Source: Pseudomonas silesiensis
GTDB taxonomy: Bacteria; Pseudomonadota; Gammaproteobacteria; Pseudomonadales; Pseudomonadaceae
NCBI RefSeq assembly: GCF_001661075.1
Contig: NZ_CP014870.1
Location: forward strand, 2,314,501-2,378,500
Reading direction: 5' to 3'
DNA length: 64,000 nt
The position numbers and the translations under genes are program-made. Position 1 is the stretch's first letter, and each line of letters opens with the position of its first letter. Below, one piece after another: positions 55,021-63,805 of the stretch. Below the pieces are notes generated by a model, which saw only the letters and a program-made list of their open reading frames with translations, was not told the DNA's origin and did not search any database.

Positions 55021-56415
55021 TCATGCCTGGGGGATCAGGCTCTGTCGGCAATCGACTACCAACCGTGCACCACCCGATTCACTGCTCCCCACCTCCAGCG
55101 TAAACCCATGCAGGCTGACAATCGCCGCCACGATCGATAGCCCCAGCCCGAAGCCGTTTTGCTGATTGCCGCCCTCGGCACGATAAAAGCGCTGAAACAC
55201 CGCTTCGCGTTCGCTCTCGGGAATTCCGGGCCCCGAGTCGAGTACCTCGATCCGTGTATGCCCACCTTCATTGACCCCGCGCAAAATCACCTGGCCACCG
55301 GGTGGTGTGAATTTGATCGAGTTGCTCAGCAGGTTCGCCACCGCTTCAAACAGCAACGCCCGATCCCCATTCAATGGCGGCAATGACTCAGGTAATTGCA
55401 GCTGGAAACCCAGCTCGCCTTCTTCCGCCAACGGCAGGTAAAACTCGTGCAGTTCCTGCAACAACGGCAGCGGATCCAGCTGCACGAAACCGGAACGCCG
55501 TTGCCGGTCTTCCAGCTCGGAAATGCGTAGCAATCCGCGAAAACGCGCCATCAAGGTGTCGGCCTCGGCCAGCACTGATTCCAGTTGCGTCGCCTCCCGG
55601 GACCCTTCGCCCGCCTCTTGCTGCATGCGGTACAACTGCGCGCGCAAGCGGGTCAGCGGCGTGCGCAGGTCATGGGCAATGTTGTCGCACACGCCCTTGA
55701 CCTCGTTCATCAAGCGCTCGATACGCTCGAGCATGGCGTTGACGATGGCCGCCAGCATGTCCAGTTCATCGCGGCGACTGGACAGCGGCAAGCGTCGGGT
55801 CAGGTCGCCGGCGACTATCGCTTCGGCGCTGGCCTGGATCCCGCGAATACGCCGCAGAGGCCGGCGGCGCAACAGGTGCCAACCGACGATGCCCGGGACA
55901 ATGGTCAGGGTCATGCCCCAGAACAAGGCATGGAGAATGATCCGGGTCACGGCAAACAGCGAGCCGTTATCCCGCAGCAGTACCAGCCAGCGACCGTCCA
56001 CGGCCTGGGTCGCGACGGCGTCGCAACTGTCGTTGGGCAGGGTCGGGTCGTCGGAGTCGGCGCAGTCGCCGAGCATGTGAATCTTGCCGTCCAGCGGCAA
56101 TCCCTTGGGGATATGGCGCAGGGCACCGCTGAGGTAACGGTGCTGTTCATCGAACAGGCCATAAGCGTCGAGGCCGGGAATGTCGAAGGTCATGCTGACG
56201 GTGAGGGCGTCGACCAGTTGTTCACCGGAAAAACGCGAAAACAAATGCTGACGCTGCATCAGCGAGTGCTTGGCCAGGTTGTCCAGGTAAGCGGACACCT
56301 CGTAGTACATGACCCCCATGAGCATCCCGCTCCAGAGCACGAACAGCGAACTGTAGAGCGCCAGCAACCGGCTGCTGGAAGAGCGCCAGCCTTTAGAGGG
56401 GTTCGGCAATGACAT
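55021..56415 (-). CDS. Sensor histidine kinase
   Basis: A 464-residue membrane kinase. Two membrane segments (about 13-37 and 160-185) enclose a periplasmic sensor of about 125 residues with a Cys-containing DCADSDDPTLPNDSCDA loop. A HAMP-like region follows, then the H-box NIAHDLRTPLTRLRAQ and the ATPase with LSNSIKFTPPGGQ, DSGPGIPESE and GFGLGLSIV. Its start overlaps the response regulator gene by 23 bases; the two form a two-component system. Signal unknown. Confidence 0.91.
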   Translation of the reverse strand: MSLPNPSKGWRSSSSRLLALYSSLFVLWSGMLMGVMYYEVSAYLDNLAKHSLMQRQHLFSRFSGEQLVDALTVSMTFDIPGLDAYGLFDEQHRYLSGALRHIPKGLPLDGKIHMLGDCADSDDPTLPNDSCDAVATQAVDGRWLVLLRDNGSLFAVTRIILHALFWGMTLTIVPGIVGWHLLRRRPLRRIRGIQASAEAIVAGDLTRRLPLSSRRDELDMLAAIVNAMLERIERLMNEVKGVCDNIAHDLRTPLTRLRAQLYRMQQEAGEGSREATQLESVLAEADTLMARFRGLLRISELEDRQRRSGFVQLDPLPLLQELHEFYLPLAEEGELGFQLQLPESLPPLNGDRALLFEAVANLLSNSIKFTPPGGQVILRGVNEGGHTRIEVLDSGPGIPESEREAVFQRFYRAEGGNQQNGFGLGLSIVAAIVSLHGFTLEVGSSESGGARLVVDCRQSLIPQA

Positions 56416-57076
56416 AGCCCGAGCCTCGCACGGTCCGAATCAGTGGGACATTGCCGGGCGGGTCGATCTTCTTGCGCAGACGGCCGATATGCACGTCGAT
56501 CAGGTTGGTGCCGGGATCGAAGTGGTAACCCCAGACCTCTTCGAAAATCATCATCCGCGACAGGATCTGCCCGGTGTTGCGCATCAGGAATTCCAGCAGC
56601 TTGTACTCGGTGGGCAACAAGGTCAGCAACTGGCCGTCGCGGCTGGCTTCGTGGCTGATCAGGTTCAGTTCCAGGTCCGCGACCCGCAGTGTGGTGGCCT
56701 GGGCGGTCACGGTGTTCTGTCGGCGCAGCAGCACTTCGACCCGGGCGGCCATCTCATCGGTGGCGAAGGGTTTGGTCAGGTAATCGTCCCCCCCGGCGCG
56801 CAAACCGCGCACCCGCTCGTCGACATCGGAGAGGGCGCTGATCATCAGGATAGGCGTGGCCACACCCATGGTCCGCAGGGTGGTGACTATCGCCAGCCCA
56901 TCGAGCTCGGGCAGCATGCGGTCGAGGGTGATCAGGTCGTAGTCGCCGCTGACCGCGCGCGCCAGACCTTCGCGGCCATTGTCGACCCAATCCACGTCGA
57001 GGCCGTGGCTGCTCAATTCAGCGACGATTTCCCGGGCGGTCACGGCGTCGTCTTCGATGGTCAGGATGCGGGTCAT
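56393..57076 (-). CDS. OmpR-family response regulator
   Basis: A 227-residue regulator: receiver domain with IEDDAVTAREI, phospho-acceptor Asp in LITLDRMLPELDG, and the Lys in YLTKPF. A C-terminal winged helix follows (LTLLPTEYKLLEFLMRNTGQ; NLIDVHIGRLRKKID; GSGYVI). It precedes its kinase on the same strand with overlap. Target genes unknown; the divergent membrane protein gene at 57475 is a candidate. Confidence 0.92.
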   Translation of the reverse strand: MTRILTIEDDAVTAREIVAELSSHGLDVDWVDNGREGLARAVSGDYDLITLDRMLPELDGLAIVTTLRTMGVATPILMISALSDVDERVRGLRAGGDDYLTKPFATDEMAARVEVLLRRQNTVTAQATTLRVADLELNLISHEASRDGQLLTLLPTEYKLLEFLMRNTGQILSRMMIFEEVWGYHFDPGTNLIDVHIGRLRKKIDPPGNVPLIRTVRGSGYVIAEPL

Positions 57077-57474
57077 AGGGCGGGCCTGATAATGGGTTCA
57101 TGGCAAATGTGTGAGCATTTTGCCAAGAAATGCCGCCGACTTTTTAAATTAACTTTCATGTTGCTTTATGGGCTTGGCTGGAGCCTGCAGAGCGACGAAG
57201 GTTGCACATGTGGCACCGGCTCATTTTGTACGGGCCCTCGAGGCGGGATCTAATGCCTGACGCCCAGCGGCAACAAGCGTTACAAACGCAAATAGGCAAT
57301 GCATAAAACCCGCTGCTATTACCGTTTCCTTGCAAATTGCATGGCCATTGGAAGTTCAATCTTTATAATTCTTTGAAATTAAACGACTTTTTTAGAATTC
57401 GCGACTGGCACGGTGGCTGCACTTCTTCATTCGAAGAGTTGTAACACCATCTTTCTGCCTGGAGCGATAAAACA
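57077..57474. other. Divergent intergenic region
   Basis: No gene seen. The 398 bases between the response regulator and the membrane protein gene are AT-rich in the second half; a TATAAT at 57364-57369 is a possible -10 box for the + strand gene but has no good -35 at standard distance. Confidence 0.4.
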
Positions 57475-58410
57475 ATGAATAGATCCCCTGATGGTTTCTA
57501 TCCTGGCGAATACGAATCGAGCTCGCGCTCGGGCGTGTCCTGGGGTGCCATTTTCGCCGGTGCCGCGGCGGCGGCCGCATTGTCGCTGATTCTGGTGCTT
57601 CTGGGCTTCGGCCTGGGTTTTTCCGCGGTGTCGCCCTGGGCCAATGAAGGCATGAGTGCCAAGGGCCTGGGCATCTCCACGATCGTCTGGCTTGCCGTCA
57701 CACAAATCATTGCCTCGGGACTGGGTGGTTATATTGCCGGTCGTTTGCGGGTGAAGTGGGCGAACATGCACGGTGACGAGGTTTACTTCCGGGACACGGC
57801 CCATGGCTTCCTGGCCTGGTGCGTGGCAACCCTGGTGACCGCGACACTGCTGGTCGGTTCGGTCAGCGGTATTGTCAGTGGCGGGGTGCAGGCCGGGGCG
57901 AGTGTAGCCGGTGGTGCCGTCAATGCCGCTACGCAAGCGGCCGGCACGGCTGCCGGCAATACCGACAGTGATCAGTACGGCTACTTCATCGACAGTCTGT
58001 TCCGCGCCGATACCCCGGCCGCCACCAGCGATGAGGCAGTCCGCGGCACCGTGACCCGCATCTTCGTGCGCAGCCTGAGCGACGGTCAACTGTCTGCTGA
58101 AGACCGCACCTATCTGGCGCAACTCGTTGCCCAGCGGACAAACCTCACTCAAGCGGATGCTGAGCGTCGTGTCGATGAGGTTTATGCCCGCACCCAGAAA
58201 GCCGTCGCCGACGCCAAACTGGCTGCCCAGCAAGCTGCCGATACGGCTGCGAAGGTGGCCGCGATGACCTCGCTGTGGATGTTCATTGCCCTGTTGATCG
58301 GCGCGTTTTTCGCCAGCTTTTGTGCAACGTTCGGTGGTCGTCGTCGGGATGCAGTCGAGTATCTTGAAACCGACGCCTACGTCACCACCACTTCAGTCCC
58401 TGTTCGTTAA
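57475..58410 (+). CDS. Membrane protein of unknown function
   Basis: A 311-residue inner-membrane protein: membrane segments near 25-50 (AAALSLILVLLGFGLGFSAV), 68-90, 108-135 and 258-280, and a central soluble domain of about 110 residues with helical segments QLSAEDRTYLAQLVAQRTNL and DAKLAAQQAADTAAKVAAMT. Glycine/alanine-rich (GVQAGASVAGGAVNAATQAA). Not a recognised family. A 23-residue hydrophobic peptide gene follows 15 bases later. Confidence 0.85.
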   Translation: MNRSPDGFYPGEYESSSRSGVSWGAIFAGAAAAAALSLILVLLGFGLGFSAVSPWANEGMSAKGLGISTIVWLAVTQIIASGLGGYIAGRLRVKWANMHGDEVYFRDTAHGFLAWCVATLVTATLLVGSVSGIVSGGVQAGASVAGGAVNAATQAAGTAAGNTDSDQYGYFIDSLFRADTPAATSDEAVRGTVTRIFVRSLSDGQLSAEDRTYLAQLVAQRTNLTQADAERRVDEVYARTQKAVADAKLAAQQAADTAAKVAAMTSLWMFIALLIGAFFASFCATFGGRRRDAVEYLETDAYVTTTSVPVR

Positions 58411-58425
58411 CCCAGGAGAACTTCC

Positions 58426-58497
58426 ATGCGCTCATTACTGCTGTTCTTTCTCGGCATACCTATTCCGATCATCATCCTGATCGCTCTGTTTACCTGA
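58426..58497 (+). CDS. 23-residue single-helix membrane peptide
   Basis: ATG at 58426 is preceded by CCAGGAGAAC (AGGAG at 7 bases) and encodes MRSLLLFFLGIPIPIIILIA then LFT and a stop. One hydrophobic helix with a PIP kink. From memory similar peptides occur in other proteobacteria, but no function is known to me. It follows the larger membrane protein closely and is followed by a terminator, so the pair is one transcript. Confidence 0.7.
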   Translation: MRSLLLFFLGIPIPIIILIALFT

Positions 58498-58518
58498 TAT
58501 TTCTGAGGCTTGTGCCTC

Positions 58519-58556
58519 TGCCGCTTCTGCCTCTGGTGGAAGCGGCGTTTTTATTT
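58519..58556 (+). terminator. Intrinsic terminator
   Basis: GCCGCTTC / GAAGCGGC stem (8 bp) with an 11-base loop, followed by GTTTTTATTT, 22 bases after the small peptide stop. Confidence 0.8.
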
Positions 58557-58596
58557 GAACCGGCTGTTAGTTACATTGAGGTGACTAGTAGTCCGT

Positions 58597-58690
58597 CATC
58601 GCGAGCAAGCTCGCTCCTACAGTGGATCTGTGGTGAACATGAGTTTGTGCACGCCACAGATCAAATGTGGGAGCGAGCTTGCTCCGGGCG
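58597..58690. repeat. REP pair (BIME)
   Basis: CATCGCGAGCAAGCTCGCTC and facing GTGGGAGCGAGCTTGCTCC, with an inner inverted pair GATCTGTGG / CCACAGATC. Confidence 0.8.
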
Positions 58691-58731
58691 GCGTTCCGAC
58701 GAAGGCGCCAGACCAGACACAACAGATCTGC

Positions 58732-59343
58732 CTACTCGATCGGCGTATCGGCAAACACCCGCAGCCCCTCGGCATATTCGGTAAATTCACTGATCCGTGG
58801 AAACCGCCCGACCTCCACCTGTTCCGGCACCACCAGGTTGGTAAAACTCCAGGCCACCGCCAGGGTAATCCCGTCCTGAGCAATCGAGCCGTCGGTTTTC
58901 AGCGGCTGCTTCTCCAGCTCCCGCTCCAGTACCGAATAGGCCGCCGCCAATTGTTCTTCGACCCGTTCCACCCAGGGTTCGAATTGAACATGAGCCGGCC
59001 GCAGCGTGCGTTCGTAGTAAATCTGCACGGATTTCTCGCAGGCCACCAACCCCAGACCGATCAGGCGCAACGCGCGCAGTCGTTGATCGAGGCCGCCCGG
59101 CATCAAACTCTTCCCAGGGGCGGCCAAGGCTTCGAGGTATTCGATGATCAGCGTCGAATCCATCAACACTTCACCGTCATCCAGCACCAGCGTCGGCGCC
59201 TTGACCACCGGGTTGATCTGGCGGAATTGCTCGAAGTGCCGAAACACCGAGACCGCCTGATGTTCCAGGTCTATTCCCAGGCATTTGGCAGAAATGGCGA
59301 CGCGCCGCACATAGGGCGAATCCAGCATGCCGATCAATTTCAT
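58732..59343 (-). CDS. Glutathione S-transferase-family protein
   Basis: A 203-residue GST: thioredoxin-like N-domain (MKLIGMLDSPYVRRVAISAK; NPVVKAPTLVLDDGEVLMDS with the glutathione-binding Pro and DS) and helical C-domain. Cytoplasmic; substrate unknown. GGAGAGG lies before the ATG. Confidence 0.9.
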   Translation of the reverse strand: MKLIGMLDSPYVRRVAISAKCLGIDLEHQAVSVFRHFEQFRQINPVVKAPTLVLDDGEVLMDSTLIIEYLEALAAPGKSLMPGGLDQRLRALRLIGLGLVACEKSVQIYYERTLRPAHVQFEPWVERVEEQLAAAYSVLERELEKQPLKTDGSIAQDGITLAVAWSFTNLVVPEQVEVGRFPRISEFTEYAEGLRVFADTPIE

Positions 59344-59776
59344 TGAACCTCTCCTTCGATGGCCATTGCGCGATGGACATCCTTAGCTTAGCGTCAGCGC
59401 ACTGCAACCGTAGGGTGTGAAGGCGGCCCGCGTAAATTCAAGCTCTCAAACGCATGCAAACCGCATAAATGTGCCACGCCTGACTCGCGTGGCGCAGCCG
59501 TTTGTCTTCTCTATACAGCCGCTCGATGGAATTTCTTGCTATAAACGCACTCCGATAACCACCGCATAGCCTGCCATATAGCACTTTCGGGGCTTTGTCG
59601 GACGAATTCGCTGTCTTTTCAGTTGCTGAGGCCTCAAGTCGGCCTTAGACTGCCGCCCCTCGTAAATTGAGTGCCGGGTGGCGCTTGGAACAATTGGCGC
59701 CTTTCCGAGGACCGACCGAGGTCCGCCGGAACGCTCCCTAATTCGCCTTAATGCACGTTTTTTTATAGAGATATCA
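59344..59776. other. Intergenic region before the DksA-like gene
   Basis: No gene seen in 433 bases. It must contain the promoters of the GST gene (-) and the DksA-like gene (+). A TATAAA at 59540-59545 could be a -10 box. An in-frame open stretch before the DksA-like ATG is not family-like. Confidence 0.45.
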
Positions 59777-60181
59777 ATGACAAAGGACAAGTTGCTGGCC
59801 ATGCCGGCGGATGACTACATGAATGCCGAGCAACATGCTTTTTTCTCCGAGCTGTTGCAGAACATGAAAGTCGAAACCCATGAGCGCATTGAACAGAACC
59901 GCATCGCCATCGAGAGCCTGGACACCCCGGCCGACCCGGCTGACGCTGCTTCTGTCGAAGAAGAGCGCACCTGGCTGGTGAACGCGATCGATCGCGACCA
60001 GCGCATGCTGCCTCAGTTGGAACAGGCGCTGGAACGCATCAAGGAAGACAGCTTCGGCTGGTGCGACGACAGCGGCGAGGCCATTGGCCTCAAGCGCCTG
60101 CTGATCAGCCCGACCACCAAGTACTGCATCGAAGCTCAAGAGCGTCACGAGCAGATCGACAAGCACCAGCGTCAGGCCTGA
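59777..60181 (+). CDS. DksA/TraR-family regulator with incomplete zinc finger
   Basis: A 134-residue DksA-like protein, which would bind RNA polymerase through its secondary channel and modulate stringent-response promoters. A helical hairpin (about 20-95) is followed by the zinc-finger region, which reads FGWCDDSGEAIG and TKYCIEAQERHE: the first Cys of each CxxC pair is kept, the second is replaced. That resembles zinc-independent DksA2-type paralogues of Pseudomonas. The ATG follows ATAGAGATATCA, a weak ribosome site. Confidence 0.86.
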   Translation: MTKDKLLAMPADDYMNAEQHAFFSELLQNMKVETHERIEQNRIAIESLDTPADPADAASVEEERTWLVNAIDRDQRMLPQLEQALERIKEDSFGWCDDSGEAIGLKRLLISPTTKYCIEAQERHEQIDKHQRQA

Positions 60182-60208
60182 TTCAGTAGCGCGATTCAGT
60201 AGCGCCCC

Positions 60209-60273
60209 CATCGCGGGCAAGCCCGCTCCCACAGGTTCAATGCAACCTTGTGGGAGCGGGCTTGCCCGCGATG
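60209..60273. repeat. REP pair (BIME)
   Basis: CATCGCGGGCAAGCCCGCTC and its inverse GAGCGGGCTTGCCCGCGATG, arms perfect, with a short spacer; the complete palindrome may also end transcription of the DksA-like gene. Confidence 0.85.
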
Positions 60274-60410
60274 CTTTTCGACGTCTTCGAAAAACCCCGC
60301 GCACTTCTATTGATCTGCTGCAACGCCCACTACTAATGGACCATGGATAATGGCCCAGTGGTGGCGTTTAATGCGGACACAACAATCAGAAGACACCTGG
60401 GGTGACAACG

Positions 60411-62012
60411 ATGACGCGAGACGGGTCTCTGGCCGCGGCGGTGCCTGCAGCCGTACTTCTGCCGAAAAACCAGTGGCTGACGCCCACCCTGCAAAGCATC
60501 GCCCTGATGCTCCTCTTGTGTGGCATGGCCCTGGGCGGCTGGTCGCTCTACCTCGGCCTGCCATTGGCCGTGCTGATTATCTGGCTGCCGCGCCTGCGCT
60601 CGCGCCCGATCCCTCAAGCCCCTGCCGACAACGGCGACGCCATCGCCGGGTTGACTCGCGACCTGTCCTATACCACCAGCCATAACGCACTGTCCGCCGC
60701 CGGCGTGGCCTATTCGGTCAAGCAACTGGCCGAGAAACTGCAGTCGCAGCTCAGTGCCGCGGCGCAGATTGTCAGCAGCGCCGAAGTGATGATCGTCACC
60801 GAACAAGCCACCTCGACCCTCAGCCGGCAGGCCCTCAGCGCTGCCAGCGAGGCTCACCGAAGCAGTGCGGCAGGGCGTACGGAGCTGATCGAGTCCATCG
60901 CCCGCATGCACCAACTCAGTCAGCGCGCCAACAATAGCCGGGAGCTGATCGAAGCCCTGAGCCTGCGCAGCGACGATATCCAGCGGGTGACCCTGGTGAT
61001 CCAGTCCATCGCCAGCCAGACCAATCTGCTGGCCTTGAATGCTGCCATCGAAGCGGCGCGGGCCGGGGAGCACGGTCGTGGTTTTGCGGTGGTGGCCGAT
61101 GAGGTTCGCGGTCTGGCGGCGCGCACGGCGACGGCGACCGGCGAAGTCGGGGAGATGGTCGCCGATATCCAGCAACGTACCGCGCAAGTGGTGGAGCAGA
61201 TCCGCCAACTGTCCATCGATCTCGACAGTGGCGTCGAACAGGTCGAGCATACGGGGCAGCATCTGCAAAATATCGCGCGTCTGGCGGCGGGCGTCGAAAG
61301 CCAGGTCGGGGATATCGCCAAGGGCACGGACACCAACCGCGAGCAACTGGACAGCCTGTTCCATGCCATCGAGCAGATGCGCAGCGACCTGGCGATGAGC
61401 GACGAGCAGACCCAGCGCCTGGCCAAGGCGGCCGTGCAAATGGAAGGTCAGGCCGAAAGCATCAGCGAGCGCCTCGCCGAAGTCGGGCTGGATGACTATC
61501 ACCAGCGCATTTATGACCTGGCCCGTGAAGGCGCGAAACAGATTGCGCTGCGTTTCGAAGCGGATATCGACGAGGGCCGGATCAGCCTCGACGACCTGTT
61601 CGATCGCAACTACCAGACGATTCCCGGCACCCGCCCGGCCAAGTTCCAGACCCGCTTCGATCGCTACACCGATCAGGTGTTGCCGGCCATACAGGAACCG
61701 TTGTTGAAAGGCCATGAGGGGCTGGTATTCGCCATAGCCTGCACGCAGCAGGGCTACGTGCCGACCCATAACAACGTATTCAGCCAGGCGCTTACCGGGG
61801 ATGCCCAGGTCGACAGCCTGCAAAACCGTACCAAGCGCAAGTTCGCCGACCGCACCGGGATCCGCTGTGGCAGCCATCAACAGGCCGTGCTGCTGCAGAC
61901 CTATACCCGCGACACCGGTGAGCTGATGCATGATCTTTCGGTACCGATCATGCTCAAGGGCCGGCATTGGGGTGGACTGCGTCTGGGCTACAAGCCGCAG
62001 AGCCCTCGCTGA
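60411..62012 (+). CDS. Methyl-accepting chemotaxis protein with C-terminal sensor-like region
   Basis: A 533-residue chemoreceptor. Two close membrane helices (about 25-60) have almost no periplasmic loop. A coiled-coil signalling domain follows with the hairpin tip [20 protein letters not shown] and [18 protein letters not shown]. About 170 C-terminal residues lie beyond the signalling domain ([35 protein letters not shown]), like a PAS/Cache-type sensor. GGGGTGA precedes ATG 60411 by 5 bases; the upstream GTG at 60402 is within it. Input is probably cytoplasmic. Confidence 0.88.
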   Translation: MTRDGSLAAAVPAAVLLPKNQWLTPTLQSIALMLLLCGMALGGWSLYLGLPLAVLIIWLPRLRSRPIPQAPADNGDAIAGLTRDLSYTTSHNALSAAGVAYSVKQLAEKLQSQLSAAAQIVSSAEVMIVTEQATSTLSRQALSAASEAHRSSAAGRTELIESIARMHQLSQRANNSRELIEALSLRSDDIQRVTLVIQSIASQTNLLALNAAIEAARAGEHGRGFAVVADEVRGLAARTATATGEVGEMVADIQQRTAQVVEQIRQLSIDLDSGVEQVEHTGQHLQNIARLAAGVESQVGDIAKGTDTNREQLDSLFHAIEQMRSDLAMSDEQTQRLAKAAVQMEGQAESISERLAEVGLDDYHQRIYDLAREGAKQIALRFEADIDEGRISLDDLFDRNYQTIPGTRPAKFQTRFDRYTDQVLPAIQEPLLKGHEGLVFAIACTQQGYVPTHNNVFSQALTGDAQVDSLQNRTKRKFADRTGIRCGSHQQAVLLQTYTRDTGELMHDLSVPIMLKGRHWGGLRLGYKPQSPR

Positions 62013-62030
62013 GAACACGTATGCTGCCTT

Positions 62031-62056
62031 TGTAGGAGCAAGCTCGCTCCTACAAG
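62031..62056 (+). terminator. REP-derived hairpin after the chemoreceptor gene
   Basis: TGTAGGAGCAAGCTCGCTCCTACA is an almost perfect palindrome (stem of about 10 bp) followed by AGTGTTTATTGTT; a REP unit in a position to act as a terminator. Confidence 0.55.
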
Positions 62057-62173
62057 TGTTTATTGTTACAGTTTGAGTAACGAAGCTGTACGACAGCGTT
62101 GCTGTTTCCCCGGAAATGAACTCGTTAACATGCCTACATAGTTAGGTTGCTAATGAAATTCGAGGGGTCAGCA

Positions 62174-62377
62174 ATGCAGTGCAGAGTCGATGTGGCTGTC
62201 ATGATTGGCAGCGGTGTGCCCGCCAGCTTGCGTGCGATGGGCCAAAGTGTCTGCTGGGTGGTACTGCTCGATGGTGAACGCCGCGGGACGGCATTCTCCA
62301 GTCGCGAAGAGGCGCAGGCGTGCAGGGCTGTCTGGCTGGCGCAATTGAACGCCGGAACACCCGACAGCCTGCATTGA
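62174..62377 (+). CDS. Small hypothetical protein
   Basis: A 67-residue protein with GAGGGG 6 bases before the ATG (alternative starts lie further upstream in frame). The sequence MGQSVCWVVLLDGERRGTAF is followed by an EEAQACRAVWLAQL helix. Not recognised as a named family; small proteins of this pattern are common in Pseudomonas. Single gene. Confidence 0.6.
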   Translation: MQCRVDVAVMIGSGVPASLRAMGQSVCWVVLLDGERRGTAFSSREEAQACRAVWLAQLNAGTPDSLH

Positions 62378-62385
62378 ACCGGCGG

Positions 62386-62625
62386 CTAGTGTACCTGGTG
62401 CATGCGCAGGTTGAGGTCGTCGACCACCCGCGCCCAATCCGCGTCTTCGCGCAATTGCTCTTTCAGGAAGCCGGCTTGCTGCGGCGTCCAGAACTCGGCA
62501 TCGATGAGTTTCTTATCATCGGCCAGCGGCGAATGGCTGGCGATGAAATCGTCGATGGCCTTCTCGGTGGAGTCCAGGCCGAGCTGGTCGAACAAGCCTT
62601 TCAAGTCATGCGTAGGTGAATCCAT
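62386..62625 (-). CDS. DUF2789-family protein
   Basis: A 79-residue DUF2789 protein: MDSPTHDLKGLFDQLGLDST, then FWTPQQAGFLKEQLREDADW near the end. Function unknown. AAGGAG precedes this ATG by 7 bases; the longer frame is not needed. Confidence 0.86.
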   Translation of the reverse strand: MDSPTHDLKGLFDQLGLDSTEKAIDDFIASHSPLADDKKLIDAEFWTPQQAGFLKEQLREDADWARVVDDLNLRMHQVH

Positions 62626-62755
62626 CTTCATCTCCTTGCTGGTCACGCGGATGCGAGATCTGAGGTGCGGCTTCATTGCATCTGAGGGAGCCGCGCTTCA
62701 GGAGTTCGATAGCGATGTTCGAAAGCAGGAATGAGCATAGACTGCAAACCGGCGA

Positions 62756-62986
62756 TCAGGCTTTCAAGGCGCCTTCATCGACGGCAAGCTTCAGGGCCTT
62801 GGCGGCATCCTGGGCTGCGATCGCGGCGACGTCGGAGGTCTTGAACCAGCGATCTTTCTCGACCTGGTGATAGGTCACGGTGGTCAGTGGTGGTTTGGCG
62901 CGCATGATAATGACTGCCTGGAATTCGCCTTCGACTTCTCTGGCTTCGCCCCGGATAAAAAATTCACCGATATCAAATTCCGTCAC
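62756..62986 (-). CDS. Small hypothetical protein
   Basis: A 76-residue protein starting at GTG (GAAGG 7 bases upstream). Acidic beta-rich N-half (FIRGEAREVEGEFQAVIIMR) and a helical end (AAQDAAKALKLAVDEGALKA). Not recognised; possibly a conserved Pseudomonas small protein. Confidence 0.6.
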   Translation of the reverse strand: MTEFDIGEFFIRGEAREVEGEFQAVIIMRAKPPLTTVTYHQVEKDRWFKTSDVAAIAAQDAAKALKLAVDEGALKA

Positions 62987-63143
62987 GTAGCCGCCTTCCC
63001 TTGGAAATATTATGGTGTGTCGAACGCCGCCCGCCCTGGGGATGCGGTTCGTCTGGTCGGCCAGTATGGCAGTAGTTGCCTGCCGGCGGCTGAGTTAAGT
63101 CGCCGGCATGACGAAACGTCTATAGGGCTGAAGGTCGCAGACG

Positions 63144-63392
63144 TCAACTACGCGACTCAAGGGAGCGGGCGAGGGCGCAGGCTTCGTTATGGTCGCCGCG
63201 GAAACCTCTTACATGGCCCGTTGAGATTTCCTTGATATGGAAGAAGGCGTTACCCGCCAGAACCACTTGGAACCGCGGCGCGACAAGGTCTGGCGCGGGG
63301 AAGCCGTGGGGCTGGAACACAGCCGGGTGTCGGGGTTTGAGCCCGCTTTTGCAGGATGGCTGAGGTTGGGCGAAGTGAGTCAGTGTGCACAT
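63144..63392 (-). CDS. Small hypothetical protein
   Basis: An 82-residue protein with AAGGA 7 bases before the ATG at 63392. The N-half is rich in Pro/His/Phe and the C-half reads FFHIKEISTGHVRGFRGDHN EACALAR style, which I believe is a conserved small Pseudomonas family of unknown function. A + strand frame over the same bases is less convincing. Confidence 0.5.
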   Translation of the reverse strand: MCTLTHFAQPQPSCKSGLKPRHPAVFQPHGFPAPDLVAPRFQVVLAGNAFFHIKEISTGHVRGFRGDHNEACALARSLESRS

Positions 63393-63805
63393 GGGAAGTC
63401 CTTTTCGTTGTTTTGCCGACGTGTGTACTGCGTTTTGAGTAGTCTGGATGAGCATCGCTGCTCTAGAATCACCATCATTGGTGAGTGATTGATGGTTATC
63501 TAAAGCAATTTTTTGCTGGTGATATGTAAGAAAAGTGCTTTTTTTTTAGCGTTTTTTCCCTAAAGTTAGTAATCCGGTTTTTCTGGCCGTCAGCAGGGCG
63601 TTTTCCTTCAACCTCTGACGAACGACAGGCAGGGCGGCGCGAGTGACATTCCAGTAGTCTTCTCTCGCCTCGCCGAAGACGAGCGCTTCGCTCGTCCTCA
63701 GGATTTCAACCGGGCCATTTGGCTAAACCCTCGGCATTGCCGCTTTTTTTTCTGCTGTGCGCTTTTTCCGTGTGCGGCATCATTTTCAGATGTGGGGATG
63801 TTTCC
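63393..63805. other. Intergenic region
   Basis: Over 400 bases without a supported gene, partly AT-rich (T-runs near 63540 and 63552). A GACGAGCG / CGCTCGTC hairpin (63678-63696) stands out but has no T-run. The region probably holds the promoter of the gene cut by the window end. Confidence 0.4.

Noticed and set aside
60333-62018. A 561-codon minus-strand frame over the chemoreceptor gene
   Set aside because: Antisense to a protein with an unmistakable MCP signalling tip; no independent support.
63237-63488. A + strand 83-codon frame near the right end
   Set aside because: The minus-strand frame over the same bases has a better ribosome site and more protein-like composition.
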